Assembly: GCF_963678635.1 (NCBI RefSeq)
Contig: NC_087062.1
Span: 50,730,178-50,794,177 of the forward strand
Reading direction: 5' to 3'
DNA: 64,000 nucleotides
From: Symsagittifera roscoffensis
Taxonomy: Eukaryota > Xenacoelomorpha > Acoela > Convolutidae
Shown here: positions 24,301-38,138 of the stretch, in pieces
Position numbering within the stretch: position 1 is the first letter of the stretch
How the letters are laid out: the number at the start of each line of letters is the position of its first letter
Position numbers and translations under genes: made by a program
Notes under the pieces: generated by a model
What the model was told of the DNA's origin: nothing
Database searches by the model: none
Seen by the model: only the letters and a program-made list of their open reading frames with translations

Positions 24301-27300
24301 AACCCACGCACGCAGAACATATCGATTAACACTTCACCGCCTTCACCTCGCGGCCAGCTTGTGCGACCAGAGGTCAATCATTGGTAAATTGAATCGAACC
24401 AATAAAAAATTTAAGGAAATCAAGCCATTGCTCGATCAAAACGAACTGGATGTCTGTGTATATAAAATGTAATGACGAAGTTAGCACACTAGTCATAGAA
24501 CAGAACTGGTGCGAATCTTTTTATAGACCAAATGGTTTCGCTAAAATTTCCAGTTTTTCTAAGCAACCTGTTAGAGCTTTGAAACTATCAAACGATGCGA
24601 AACATAAAATTAAGAAAAATCTAATTTTATATTGCTTCCGTTAGTTGTTTGTGGAAAAACTCGGCCGAAAAAGTAACCTCAAGTTTTTCAAAAAACCGTG
24701 CCTTGAATGGTTTCAATAGGAAAATGTATAAAATTGGCCATCCGATTTTCTTCATGAACAAACTTAAAGTTTTTCAATGTTTGGTTGCTTAACTAGTCTG
24801 CTTAGACAAACTTCAAGGGTTTGCGAGCCGATTCTTTCACCAAATTTTTGTGATCTGACAAATTTTTTGGTGAGTTTTTATGAAAATTAGGTAAATATTA
24901 GTTTTGTGCTTACCGAACTCAGTTCAGCTGTTTTTAAAAACTAATCGACAGGGATGAATTTCAAACCCATGCACGCAGAACAAATTGATTAACACTTCAC
25001 CGCCTTCACCTCGCTGCCAGCCTACAAGATTACAGGTCAATCATTGGTAAATTGAATCGAACCAATAAAAAATTAAAGCAATTCAAGCCATTGCTGTATC
25101 AAAAACGGACTTGATGTCTGTGTATATAAAATGCAATGACGAAGTTAGCACGCTAAACTTAGAACAAGACTGGTGGAAATCTTTTTTATAGACCGAATCG
25201 TTTTGCTAGAATTTCAAATTTTTCTAAGCAACCTGTTAGAGCTTTGAAACTATCCACCGATGCGAAACAAAAAATAAAGAAAACCAAACTTTATATTGCT
25301 TCCGTTGTGAAACGATTGTTTTTGCGTGCCGATTCTTTCTCCAATTTTTTGTGACCTGACAAGTTTTTTGGTGATTTATTAACAAAGTTAGGTAAACATC
25401 AATTTTTTTTATCTACCGAATTCAGTTCAGGTGTTCGTAAAAAATTACTCGTTAGGGATGAGTCTCGAACCCACGCACGCAGAACTTATTGATTAACATT
25501 TCACCGCCTTCACCTCGCGGCCAGCCTGTAAGATCAGAGGTCAATCATTGGTTAATTCAATCTAACCAATAAAAAATTAAAGCAATTCAAGCCATTGCTC
25601 GATTAAAAACGAACTTGATGTCTGTGTATAAAAAATGTAATGACGAGGTTAGTACACTTGTCTTAGAACAGGACTGGTGGAAATCTTTTTATAGACCGAA
25701 TCGTTTTGCTAAAACTTCAAATTTTCCTAAGCAACCTGTTAGAGCTTTGAAACTATCAACCGATGCGAAAAAAAAATTAAGGAAAACCTATCTTTTATAT
25801 TGCTTCCGTTGTGAAACGATAAATGTTTGTGGAAAAACTCGGCCAAAAAAGTAACGTTAAATTTTTCAAAAATCCGTGCCTTGAAAAGTTTTAATAGCAA
25901 AACGCATTAAATTTGCCATCCAATTTTTTTCATGAACAATCTTAAAAATTTTCAACGTTTGGTTGCTTGACTATTCTGCTTATACGAACTTCAATGTTTT
26001 GCGTCCCGATTCTTTCACCAAATTTTTGTGATCTGAGAAATTTTTTGGTGATTTATTATGAAAATTAGGTAAATATTAGTTTTGTGCCTACCGAATTCCG
26101 TTCAGGTGTTCGTAAAAAATTACTCGTTAGGGATGAGTCTCGAACCCACGCACGCAGAACATATTGATTAACACTTCACCGCCTTCACCTCGCGGCCAGC
26201 CTTTAAGATCAGAGGTCAATCATTGGTTAATTGAATCTAACCAATAAAAAAATAAAGCAATTCAAGCCATTGCTCGATCAAAAACGGACTTGATGTCTGT
26301 GTATATAAAATGTAATGACGAAGTTAGCACGCTAAACTTAGAACAAGACTGGTGGAAATCTTTTTTATAGACCGAATCGTTTTGCTAAAATTTCCAACTT
26401 TTCTAAGCAACCTATTAGAGCTTTGAAACTATCAACCGATGCGAAACAAAAAAATTAAGGAAAACCTAACTTTATATTGCTTCCGTTGTGAAACGATAGT
26501 TGTTTGTGGAAAAACTCGGCCAAAAACAACCTCAAATTTTTCAAAATACCGTGCCTTGAATGGTTTTAATGGCAAAACGTATTACATTGGCCATCCAATT
26601 TTTTCATGAACATCTTGAAATTTTTCAACGTTTGGTTGCTTGACTATTCTGCTTAGACGAACTTCAATGTTTTGCGTGCCGATTCTTTATCCAATTTTTT
26701 GTGACCTGACAAGTTTTTTGGTGAGTTATTAACAAAATTAGGTAAACATCAGTTTTTGTTCCTACCGAATTCAGTTCAGGTGTTCGTAAAAAATTACTCG
26801 TTAGGGATGAGTCTCGAACCCACGCACGCAGAACATATTGATTAACACTTCACCGCCTTCACCTCGCTGCCAGCCTGTAAGACGAGAGGTCAATCATTGG
26901 TAAATTGAATCGTACCAATAAAAAATTTAAGCAATTCAAGCCATTGCTCGATCATAAATAGACTTGATGTCTGTGTATAAAAAATGTAATGACGAAGTTA
27001 GCACACTAGTCTTAGAACAGGACTCGTAGAAATCTTTTTATAGACCGAATCGTTTTGCTAAAATTTCCAACTTTTCTAAGCAACCTGTTAGAGCTTTGAA
27101 ACTATCAACCGATGCGAAATAGAAAAATTAAGGAAAAACTAGCTTTATATTGCTTCCGTTGTTAAACGATAGTTGGTTGTGGAAAAACTTGTCCAAAAAA
27201 ATTAACCTCAAGTTTTTCAAAAATCCGTGCCTCGAATGGTTTTAATAGCAAAACGTATCAAATTGGCCATCCAATTTTTTCATGAACAAATTTGAAAATT

Positions 27301-29900
27301 TTCAACGTTTGGTTGCTTGACTATTCTGTTTAGGCGAACTTCAATGTTTGAGTGCCGATTATTTCTCCAATTTTTTGTGACCTGACAAGTTTTTTGGTGA
27401 GTTATTAACAAAGTTAGGTAAACATCAGTTTTTGTGCCTACCGAATTCAGTTCAGAAAAAGTAACTCGTAAGGGATGAGTTTCGAACCCACGCCCGCTGA
27501 ACATATTGATAATCACTTCAACGCCTTCACCTCGCTTCCAGCCTGTAAGACCAGAGGTCAATCATTGGTAAATTGAATCGAACCAATAAAAAATTAAAGC
27601 AATTCAGCCATTGCTTGATCAAAAATGGACTTGATGTCTGTGTATATAAAATGTAATGACGAAGTTAGTTTACTAGTCTTAGAACAGGACTGGTGGAAAT
27701 CTTTTTATAGACCGAATCGTTTTGCTAAAATTTCCAATTTTTCTAAGCAACCTGTTAGAGCTCTGAAACTATCAACCGATGCGAAATAAAAAATTAAGGA
27801 AAAACTAACTTTATATTGCTTCCGTTGTTAAACGATAGTTGGTTGTGGAAAAACTTGGCCAAAAAATTAACCTCAAGTTTTTCAAAAATCCGTGCCTCGA
27901 ATGTTTTTAATAGCAAAACGTATCAAATTGGCCATCCAATTTTTTTCATGAACAAATTTGAAACTTTTCAACGTTTGGTTGCTTGACTATTCTGCTTAGA
28001 CGAACTTCAATGTTTGGCGTGCCGATTCTTTCTCCAATTTTTCGTGACCTCACAAGTTTTTTGGTGAGTTATTAACAAAGTTAGGTAAACATCAGTTTTT
28101 GTGCCTACCAAATTCAGTTCAGAAAAAATAACTCGTAAGGGATTAGTTTCGAACCCACGCACGCAGAACATATTGATTACCACTTCACCGCCTTCACCTC
28201 GCTGCCAGCCTGTAAGACGAGAGGTCAATCATTGGTAAATTGAACCGAACCAATAAAAAATTAAAGCAATTCAAGCCATTGCTCGATCAAAAATAGACTT
28301 GATGTCTGTGTATAAAAAATGTAATGACGAAGTTAGCACACTAGTCTTAGAACAGGACTGGTAGAAATCTTTTTATAGACCGAATCGTTTTGCTAAAATT
28401 TCCAATTTTTTCAAGCAACCTGTTAGAGCTTTGAAACTATCAACCGATGCGAAACAAAAAATTAAGGAAAAATTAACTTTATTTTGCTTCCGTTGTTAAA
28501 CGATAGTTGGTTGTGGAAAAACTTGGCCAAAAAATTAATTCAAGTTTTTCAAAATTCTGTGCCTCGAATGGTTTTAATAGCAAAACGTATTAAATTGGCC
28601 ATCCAATTTTTTTCTTGAACAAATTTGAAATTTTTCAACGTTTGGTTGCTTGACTATTCTGCTTAGACGAACTTCAATGTTTGGCGTGCCGATTCTTTCT
28701 CCAATTTTTTGTGACCTGACAAGTTTTTTGGTGAGTTTTTAACAAAGTTAGGTAAACTTCAGTTTTTGTGCCTACCGAATTCAGTTCAGAAAAAAAAACT
28801 CGTAAGGGATGAGTTTCGAACCCAGGCACGCAGAACATATTGATGAACACTTCACCGCCTTCACCTCGCTGCCAGCCTGTAAAACCAGAGGTCAATCATT
28901 GGTAAATTGAATCAATCCAATAAAAAATCAAAGCAATTCAAGCCATTGCTCGATCAAAAATGGACTTGATGTCTGTGTATATAAAATGTAATGACGAAAC
29001 TAGAACACTAGTCTTAGAACAGGACTGGTAGAAATCTTTTTATAGACCGAATCGTTTTGCTAAATTTTTCAATTTTTCTAAGCAACCTATTAGAGCTTTG
29101 AAACTATCAACCGATGCGAAACAAAAAACTAAGGAAAACCTAATTTTACATTGTTTCCTTTGAGAAACGATAGTTATTTGTGGAAAAACTCGGCCAAAAA
29201 AGTAACCTCAAAATTTTCAAAAATCCGTGCCTTGAATGGTTTGAATAGCAAAACGTATTACATTTGCCATCCAATTTTTTCATGAACAAACTTGAAATTT
29301 TTCAACGTTTGGTTGCTTGACTATTCTGCTTATATGAACTTCAATGTTTTGCGTGCCGATTCTTTCTCCAATTTTTTGTGAACTGACAAGTTTTTTGGTG
29401 AATTATTATCAACGTTAGGTAAACATCAGTTTTTGTGCCTACCGAATTCAGTTCAGGTGCTCGTAAAAAATTACTCGTAAGGAATGAGTTTAGAACCCAC
29501 GCACGCAGAACATATTGATTACCACTTCACCGCCTTCAACTCGCTGCCAGCCTGTAACACTTGAAGTCAATCATTGGTAAAATGAATCGAACGAATAAAA
29601 ATTAAAGCAAATCAAGCCATTGCTCGATCAAAAACGGACTTGATGTCTGTGTATATAAATTGTAATGACGAAGTTAGCACACTAGTCTTAGAACAGGGCT
29701 GGTGCAAACCTTTTTATAGACTGAATTGTTTTGCTAAAACTTCTAGTTTTTCTAGGCAACCAGTTAGAGCTTTGAAACTATCAAACGAAGCGAAACAAAA
29801 AATTAAGGAAAACCTAATTTTAAATTGTTTCCGTCGAGAAACGATAGTTGTTTCTGGAAAAACTCGGCCAAAAAAGTAACCTCAAGTTTTTCAAAAATCC
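21321..29900 (-). repeat. homogenised satellite block, about 670-bp monomers
   Basis: tRNA-like segments on the - strand near 21972, 22703, 22830, 23558, 24283, 24946, 25451, 26124, 26799, 27467, 28133, 28801 and 29475. From 24,283 onward the spacing is 663-675 bp, except one 505-bp deletion monomer whose junction is at about 25,320. From about 25.4 kb the 3' acceptor strand has changed from 'cgacaggg' to 'cgttaggg' or 'cgtaaggg' in every copy, while the B-box and the 'cgcacgcagaacatattga' segment remain. The acceptor stem is therefore lost in concert. No gene is seen; 60-100 codon open frames here are monomer fragments. Confidence 0.82.
22703..22909 (-). repeat. two tRNA-like segments only 127 bp apart
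   Basis: Segments at 22,703-22,781 and 22,830-22,909 are separated by about 50 bp instead of the usual 600. They belong to different subtypes ('gacacggatgggattcgg' and 'gacagtaatgggtttaga'). The spacing is best explained by a deletion or unequal crossover that joined two monomers near their tRNA-like cores. Confidence 0.7.
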
Positions 29901-29961
29901 GTGCCTAAGAACTTTGTGATTTAAGAAATTTGCCGATGAGTTAATAACAAATTAGTTAAAC

Positions 29962-32900
29962 ATCAATTGTTGTGCTTACCGAATTCAGTTCTGGTGTTTT
30001 TGCAAACTACTCGACAGAGATGGGATTCAAACCCACGCACGCAGACTATATTGGAAGAGCAGTCCAACACCTTAAAAACTCGGCCACCCTGTCTGAACAG
30101 CGGACATTCGTTTATTTTTTGAATTGAACCAATAAAGTTTTGAAGCAAAGATGCTCCGCTTCAAATCGAATATTATTTTTTGCTCAAATAAAAAAAAACT
30201 ATCAAATCAAACCACTGTTTGATCAAAGATAGACTTGACATCTGTGTATTTGAAATGTAATGACGAACTTAGCACTCTAGTCCTAGAACGAGACTAGTTG
30301 AAATCGTGTTTTCAGACCAATTCGTTCCGCTGAAATATCAAGTTTTTCAAAGCAACCTGTTACAGTTTCAAACTATCAGAGGAAGCGAAACAAAAAATTT
30401 AAGGACATTTTAGTTTTGATCTGCTTCCATTTAAAAGCGATGCTTTTTTGTGGAAAAAAAAACTGAGCCAAAAGATTAACTTGAAATTTTTCAAAAGTTC
30501 ATTACTTGAATGGTTTACATAGAGAAACGTATGACATTGGCCAACCGATTTTCCTGATTAAAAAAAAAAACTGTTGTTTAATTGTTTGACTATTCTGCTT
30601 AGACCAATTTGAAAAGTTTGCGAGCCAATTTTATCTCTAGAACGTTGTGATTTAGTAAGTTTCCCGATGAGTTAATAACAAATTAGGTAAACATCAATTG
30701 TTGTGCTTATCTAATTCAGTTCAGGTGTTTTTTTTAAATCTAATCGACAGAGATGGGATTCAAAACCAAGCACGCGGACTGTATTTGATGAGCACTCCAA
30801 CGCCTTAGCCACTCGGCCACCCTGTGTAACCTGAGGTCATTCGGTTGTTAATTGAATCGAACCAATAAATCTTTGAAGCAAAGATGATCCGCTTCAAATA
30901 TAAAACTTTTTTTGTGCTCGAAACAAAGAAAACCTATCAAATCAAACTATTGTTCGATCAAAGATCGACTTGACTTCTGTGTATTTGAAATGTAATGACA
31001 AACTTAGCACTTTAGTCCTTCATCTCGACTAGTTCAACTCGTTTTTCAGACCAAATCGTTTGGCTGAAGTTTCAAGTTTTCCGAAGCAAATTGTTACAGC
31101 CTTCAAACTAATAGAAGAAGCGAAATGAAAAAATAGAAAAACGTATAACATTGGCCAACCGATTTTCTTTATGAAAAAAATTGAATTTTGTCATTGTTTA
31201 ATTGCTTGACTAGTCTGCTTAGTTGAATTTGAAAAATTTGCGAGCCAATTTTATCTCTAGAATTTTGTGATTTAGTAAATTTCTCGGTGAGTTACTAACA
31301 AACTAGATAAACATGAATTTTTGTGCCTAACGATTTCATTTCAGGGTTTTAAAAAAAACTAATCGACAGATATGGGATTCGAACCCACGCAAGCAAAACG
31401 TATGGTGTCAGCAGTCAATCGATTTAACCTCTCGGCAACCCTGCCTAACCGGAGTTTATTCAATGATAAATTGACTCGAAACAAAAAAAATGAAGCAAAT
31501 ATGCTTCACTTCAAATAGAATTTTTTTTTGCTCAAAACAAAAAACCCGTCAAATCAAACCATTACTCGATCAAAGATAGACTTGGGGTATGTGTATTTGA
31601 AAGGTAATGAAGAACTAAGCACTCTAGTCCTAGAACAAGACTAGTTCAAGTAGTTTTTCAGACCAAATCATTTCGCTGAAATTTCAAGTTTTTCAAAGCA
31701 ACCTGTTACAGCTTTCAAACTATCAGAGGAAGCGAAACAAAAATTTAAGGTTTTATAATTTTGATCTGCTTCTACTTAGAAACGATGATTTTTTGTGAAA
31801 ATACTGGGCCAAAAAAGTAACTTGAAATTTTTCAGAATTCCATTACTTGAATGGTTTCAACAGAAAAACGTAAAACATCGGCCGACCGATTTTTTTATAT
31901 TATTAAACTTAAATTTTTTCAACGTTCAATGGCCTGACTATTCTGCTTGGACGAATTTGAAAAGTTTGCGAGCCAATTTTATCTCCAGTTTTGTAATTTA
32001 GTAACTAACCACCGGTGAGTTAATAACAAAATAGGTAAACATCAATTGTTGTGTTTACCGAATTCAGTTCTGGTGTTTTTGCAAACTACTCGACAGAGAT
32101 GGGATTCAAACCCACGCACGCAGACTATATTGGAAGAGCAGTCCAACACCTTAAAAACTCGGCCACCCTGTCTGAACAGCGGACATTCGTTTATTTTTGA
32201 ATTGAACCAATAAAGTTTTGAAGCAAAGATGCTCCGCTTCAAATCGAATATTATTTTTTGCTCAAATAAAAAAAAACTATCAAATCAAACCACTGTTTGA
32301 TCAAAGATAGACTTGACATCTGGGTATTTGAAATGTAATGACGAACTTAGCACTCTAGTCCTAGAACGAGACTAGTTGAAATCGTGTTTTCAGACCAATT
32401 CGTTCCGCTGAAATATCAAGTTTTTCAAAGCAACCTGTTACAGTTTCAAACTATCAGAGGAAGCGAAACAAAAAATTTAAGGACATTTTAGTTTTGATCT
32501 GCTTCCATTTAAAAGCGATGCTTTTTTGTGGAAAAAAAAACTGGGCCAAAAGATTAACTTGAAATTTTTCAAAAGTTCATTACTTGAATGGTTTACATAG
32601 AGAAACGTATGACATTGGCCAACCGATTTTCCTGATTAAAAAAAAAACTGTTGTTTAATTGTTTGACTATTCTGCTTAGACCAATTTGAAAAGTTTGCGA
32701 GCCAATTTTATCTCTAGAACGTTGTGATTTAGTAAATTTCCCGATGAGTTAATAACAAATTAGGTAAACATCAATTGTTGTGCTTATCTAATTCAGTTCA
32801 GGTGTTTTTTTTAAATCTAATCGACAGAGATGGGATTCAAAACCAAGCACGCGGACTGTATTTGATGAGCACTCCAACGCCTTAGCCACTCGGCCACCCT

Positions 32901-34118
32901 GTGTAACCTGAGGTCATTCGGTTGTTAATTGAATCGAACCAATAAATCTTTGAAGCAAAGATGATCCGCTTCAAATATAAAACTTTTTTTGTGCTCGAAC
33001 CAAAGAAAACCTATCAAATCAAACTATTGTTCGATCAAAGATCGACTTGACTTCTGTGTATTTGAAATGTAATGACAAACTTAGCACTTTAGTCCTTCAT
33101 CTCGACTAGTTCAACTCGTTTTTCAGACCAAATCGTTTGGCTGAAGTTTCAAGTTTTCCGAAGCAAATTGTTACAGCTTTCAAACTAATAGAAGAAGCGA
33201 AATGAAAAAATAGAAAAACGTATAACATTGGCCAACCGATTTTCTTTATGAAAAAAATTGAATTTTGTCATTGTTTAATTGCTTGACTAGTCTGCTTAGT
33301 TGAATTTGAAAAGTTTGCGAGCCAATTTTATCTCTAGAATTTTGTGATTTAGTAAATTTCTCGGTGAGTTACTAACAAACTAGATAAACATGAATTTTTG
33401 TGCCTAACGAATTCATTTCAGGGTTTTAAAAAAAACTAATCGACAGATATGGGATTCGAACCCACGCAAGCAAAACGTATGGTGTCAGCAGTCAATCGAT
33501 TTAACCTCTCGGCAACCCTGCCTAACCGGAGTTTATTCAATGATAAATTGACTCGAAACAAAAAAAATGAAGCAAATATGCTTCACTTCAAATAGAATTT
33601 TTTTTTGCTCAAAACAAAAAACCCGTCAAATCAAACCATTACTCGATCAAAGATAGACTTGGGGTATGTGTATTTGAAAGGTAATGAAGAACTAAGCACT
33701 CTAGTCCTAGAACAAGACTAGTTCAAGTAGTTTTTCAGACCAAATCATTTCGCTGAAATTTCAAGTTTTTCAAAGCAACCTGTTACAGCTTTCAAACTAT
33801 CAGAGGAAGCGAAACAAAAATTTAAGGTTTTATAATTTTGATCTGCTTCTACTTAGAAACGATGATTTTTTGTGAAAATACTGGGCCAAAAAAGTAACTT
33901 GAAATTTTTCAGAATTCCATTACTTGAATGGTTTCAACAGAAAAACGTAAAACATCGGCCGACCGATTTTTTTATATTATTAAACTTAAATTTTTTCAAC
34001 GTTCAATGGCCTGACTATTCTGCTTGGACGAATTTGAAAAGTTTGCGAGCCAATTTTATCTCCAGTTTTGTAATTTAGTAACTAACCACCGGTGAGTTAA
34101 TAACAAAATAGGTAAACA
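29962..34118. repeat. tandem duplication of a 2.08-kb trimer
   Basis: About 29,962-32,040 recurs at about 32,041-34,118 with an offset of 2,077-2,079 bp. The few differences I saw are single bases or homopolymer-length changes. Each copy contains one C1, one C2 and one C3 monomer (30012/30745/31364 and 32091/32822/33441). Confidence 0.85.
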
Positions 34119-36563
34119 TCAATTGTTGTGTTTACCGAAGTCAGTTCAGGTGTTTTTAAAAACTAATCGACAAAGATAAGATTCAAACCCACGCAATCAG
34201 ACTGTATTGGATGAGCAGTCCAACGCCATAACCACTCGGCTACCTTTCGTTCATTCGTTTGTTAATTGAATCCAACCAATAAAATTTTAAAGCTAAGATG
34301 CTCCGCTTCAAATAGAATATTTTTTTTGCTCAAAACAAAAAAAAACCTATCCAATCAAACCATTGTTCAATCAAAGATAGACTTGACGTCTGTGTATTTG
34401 AAATGTAATGACCAATTTAGCACTCTAGTCCTAGAACGAGACTAGTTCAAATCGTTTTTCAGACCAAATCGTTTCACTGAATTTTCAAGTTTGTCAATGC
34501 AACCTGTTACAGCTTTCAAAGTATCAGTGGAAGCAATAAAAAATTTAAGTAAATTTTAAATTTAATCTGCTTCCATTGCTTGAAAGGCTTTATTAGAAAA
34601 ACGTATAACATTGACCAACCGATTTTCCTCATGAATAAGCTTAAAAATTTTCAACGTTATATTCTTGGCTATACTGCTTAGACGAAACTGAAAAAAATGC
34701 GAGCCAATTTTATCTCTAGAATTTTGTGATTTTCTAAGTTTCCCGGTGACTTATTAACAAATAGGTAAACATCAAATGTTGTGCTTACCGAATTCAGTTC
34801 AGGTATGTTTGAAAACTAATCGACAGAGATGCGATTCAAACCCACACACGCAGACAATATTGGAAGGGCAGTCCGACACCTTAACAACTCGGCCATCCTG
34901 TCTGAACAGCGGGCATTCGTTTGTTTATTGAATTGAACCATTAAAACTTTGAAGCAAAGATGCTCCGCTTCAAATAGAATATTAATTTTTGCTCAAAACA
35001 AATAAAAACCTATCAAATCAAACCATTGTTTGATCAAAGATAGAAGATAGACTTGGCATCTGTGTATTTGAAATGTAATGACGAATTTAGCACTCTATTC
35101 TTAGAACGAGACTAGTTGAAATTGTGTTTTCAGACCAATTCGTTTCGCTGAAATTTCAAGTTTTTCAAAGCAACCTGTTACAGTTTGCAATTTATCAGAG
35201 GAAGCGAATTAAAAATTTAAGGACATTTTAATTTTGATCTGCTTCCATTCAAAAACGATGCTTTTTTGTGAAAAAAAACTGGGCCAAAAAATTAACTTGA
35301 AATTTTTCAAAAGTTAATTACTTGAATGGTTTAAATAGAGAAACGTATAACATTGGCCAACCGAATTTCTTTTTGAAAATTTTAAAAATTGTCATTGTTT
35401 AATTGCTTGACTATACTGCTTAGACGAACTTGAAAAGTTTGCGAGCCAATTTTATCTCTAGATTTTTGTAATTTAGTAAATTTCCCGATGAGTTATTAAC
35501 AAATTAGGTAAACATCAATTGTTGTGCTTATCTAATTCAGTTCAGTTGTTTTTTTTTTCAAATCTAATCGACAGAGATGGGATTCAAAATCAAGCACGCG
35601 GACTGTATTGGATAAGCAGTTCAAAGCCTTAACCACTCGATCACCTTGTCTAACCTGAGGTCATTCGGTTGTTAATTGAGTCGAACCAAAAAAACTTTGA
35701 AGCAAAGATGTTCCGCTTCAAATAGAATTTTTTTTGCTCGAAACAAAGAAAACCTATCAAATCAAACCATTGTTCGATCAAAGATAGACTTGTTTTCTGT
35801 GTATTCGAAATATAATGACAAATTTAGCACTCTAGTCCTACATCAAGACTAGTTCAAATCGTTTTTCAGACCAAATCGTTTGGCTGAAGTATCAAATTTT
35901 TCAAAGCAACCTGTTACAGCTTTCAAACTATCAAAAGAAGCGAAATGAAAACACAGAAAAACGTATAACATTAGCCAACCGATTTTCTTTATGAAAAAAA
36001 AAACGTAAAATTTGTCATTGTTTAATTGCTTGACTAGTCTGCTTAGATGAATTTGAAAAAATTGCGAGCCAATTTTATCTCTAGAATGTAATGACCAATT
36101 TAGCACTCTAGTCCTAGAACGAGACTAGTTCAAATCGTTTTTCAGACCAAATCGTTTCACTGAATTTTCAAGTTTGTCAATGCAACCTGTTACAGCTTTC
36201 AAAGTATCAGTGGAAGCAATAAAAAATTTAAGTAAATTTTAAATTTAATCTACTTCCATTTAAAAACGATGCTTTTTTGAGAAAAAAAAACTTGGCCAAG
36301 TAAGTAACTTGAAAATTATCAAAACTCCATTCCTTGAATGGTTTAGATAGAAAAACGTATAACATTGGCCAACCGATTTTCTTCATGAATAAACTTAAAT
36401 TTTTTCAACGTTTAATTGCTTGACTATTCTATTGAGACGAACTTGAAAAGTTTTCGAGCCTATTTTAACTTTTAACTCTAGTATTTTGTGATTTTGTAAA
36501 TTTTTTGGTAAACATCAATTGTTGTGCTTACCGAATTCAGTTCAGGTGTTTTTAAAAACTAAT

Positions 36564-36645
36564 CGTCAGAAATGGGATTCAAACCCGCGCCCGCAGTTTG
36601 TATTGGTCGAGCAGTCCAACGTCTTAACCACTCGGCCACCCTGTC
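36564..36645 (-). pseudogene. tRNA-Ser(GCT)-like segment with intact D-arm
   Basis: On the - strand it begins GACAGGGTGGCCGAGTGG with a full D-arm and a GCT anticodon, and has a long variable arm. The T-loop is TTTGAAT and the acceptor 3' strand TTCTGAC has one mispair plus two G-T pairs. It is among the better-folded copies on the right side, but the missing C56 argues against function. Confidence 0.5.
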
Positions 36646-38138
36646 TGAACCGTGGACATTCGTTTGTTTATTGAATTGAACCAATAAAATTCAAATAAAA
36701 AAACGTATAACATTGGCCAACCGATTTTATTCATGTATAACCTTAAATTTTTTCAACGTTTAATCGCTTGACTATTCTATTGAGACGAACTTAAAAAGTT
36801 TTCGAGCCTATTTTAACTCTAGAATTTTGTGATTTTTTGTAAATTTTTCCGTAAACATCAATTGTTGTGCTTACCGAATTCAGTTCAGGTGTTTTTGAAA
36901 ACTAATCGTCAGAGCCTATTTCAAAGTTTTCGAGCCTATTTTATTTCTAGAATTTTGTGATTTTGTAAATTTTCCGGTAAACATCTAGTGTTGTGCTTAC
37001 CAACTTCATTTGAGGTGTATTTGAAAACTAGTCGTCAGAGATAGGATTCAAACCCACGCCCGTAGATTGTATTGGTCGAGCAGTCCAACGCCTTAACCAC
37101 TCGGCCACCTTCTCTAAACAAAATAACCTAACAAATCAAACCATTGTTCGATCGAAAATAGACTCAACGTCTGTGTATTTGAAATAAAAAGACGAATTTA
37201 GCAATCTCGTCCTAGAACGAGACTAGTTCAAATCGTTTTTCAGACCAATTCATTTCGCTCATTTTTCAAGTTTTTCAAAGCAACCTGTTACAGCTTTCAA
37301 ACTATCAGAGGAAGCAAAACAAACATTTAAGGATTTTTAATTTTGATCTGCTTCCATTTGAAAACGATGATTTTTTGTGAAAAAACTGGGCCAAAAAAGT
37401 AACTTGAAATTTTTCAAAACTCCATTACTTGAATGGTTTCAACATAAAAACGAATAACATTGGCCGACCGATTTTCTTCATGAATAAACCTAATTTTTTT
37501 CAACGTTTAATTGCTTGACTATTCTGCTTAGACGAATTTGAAAAGTTTGCGAGCCAATTTTATCTCCAGGTTTTTGTAATTTAGTAAATTTCCCGATGAG
37601 TTATTAGCAAATTAGGTAAACATCAATTGTTGTGCTTATCGAATTCAGTTCAGGTGTTTTTAAAAACTAATCGACAGAGATGGTATTCATGGTAAGTTCA
37701 AACCTTTTTTCAGACCAAATCGTTTCGCTGCAATTTCAAGTTTTTTAAAGTATTTTGTTACAGCTTTCAAAATATCAAAGGAAGCGAAACAAAAGTTTTA
37801 GGAAAACTTAGTTTTGAATTGCTTCCATTGCAAAACGATACGTTTTTTGTGGAAAAACTCGGCCAAAAAAACCTGAAATTTTTCAAAATTCCATTGCTTG
37901 AAAGGCTTTAGTAGAAAAACGTATAACATTGACCAACCGATTTTCCTCATGAATAAGCTTAAAAATTTTCAACGTTATATTCTTGGCTATACTGCTTAGA
38001 CGAAACTGAAAAAAATGCGAGCCAATTTTATCTCTAGAATTTTGTGATTTTCTAAGTTTCCCGGTGACTTATTAACAAATAGGTAAACATCAAATGTTGT
38101 GCTTACCGAATTCAGTTCAGGTATGTTTGAAAACTAAT

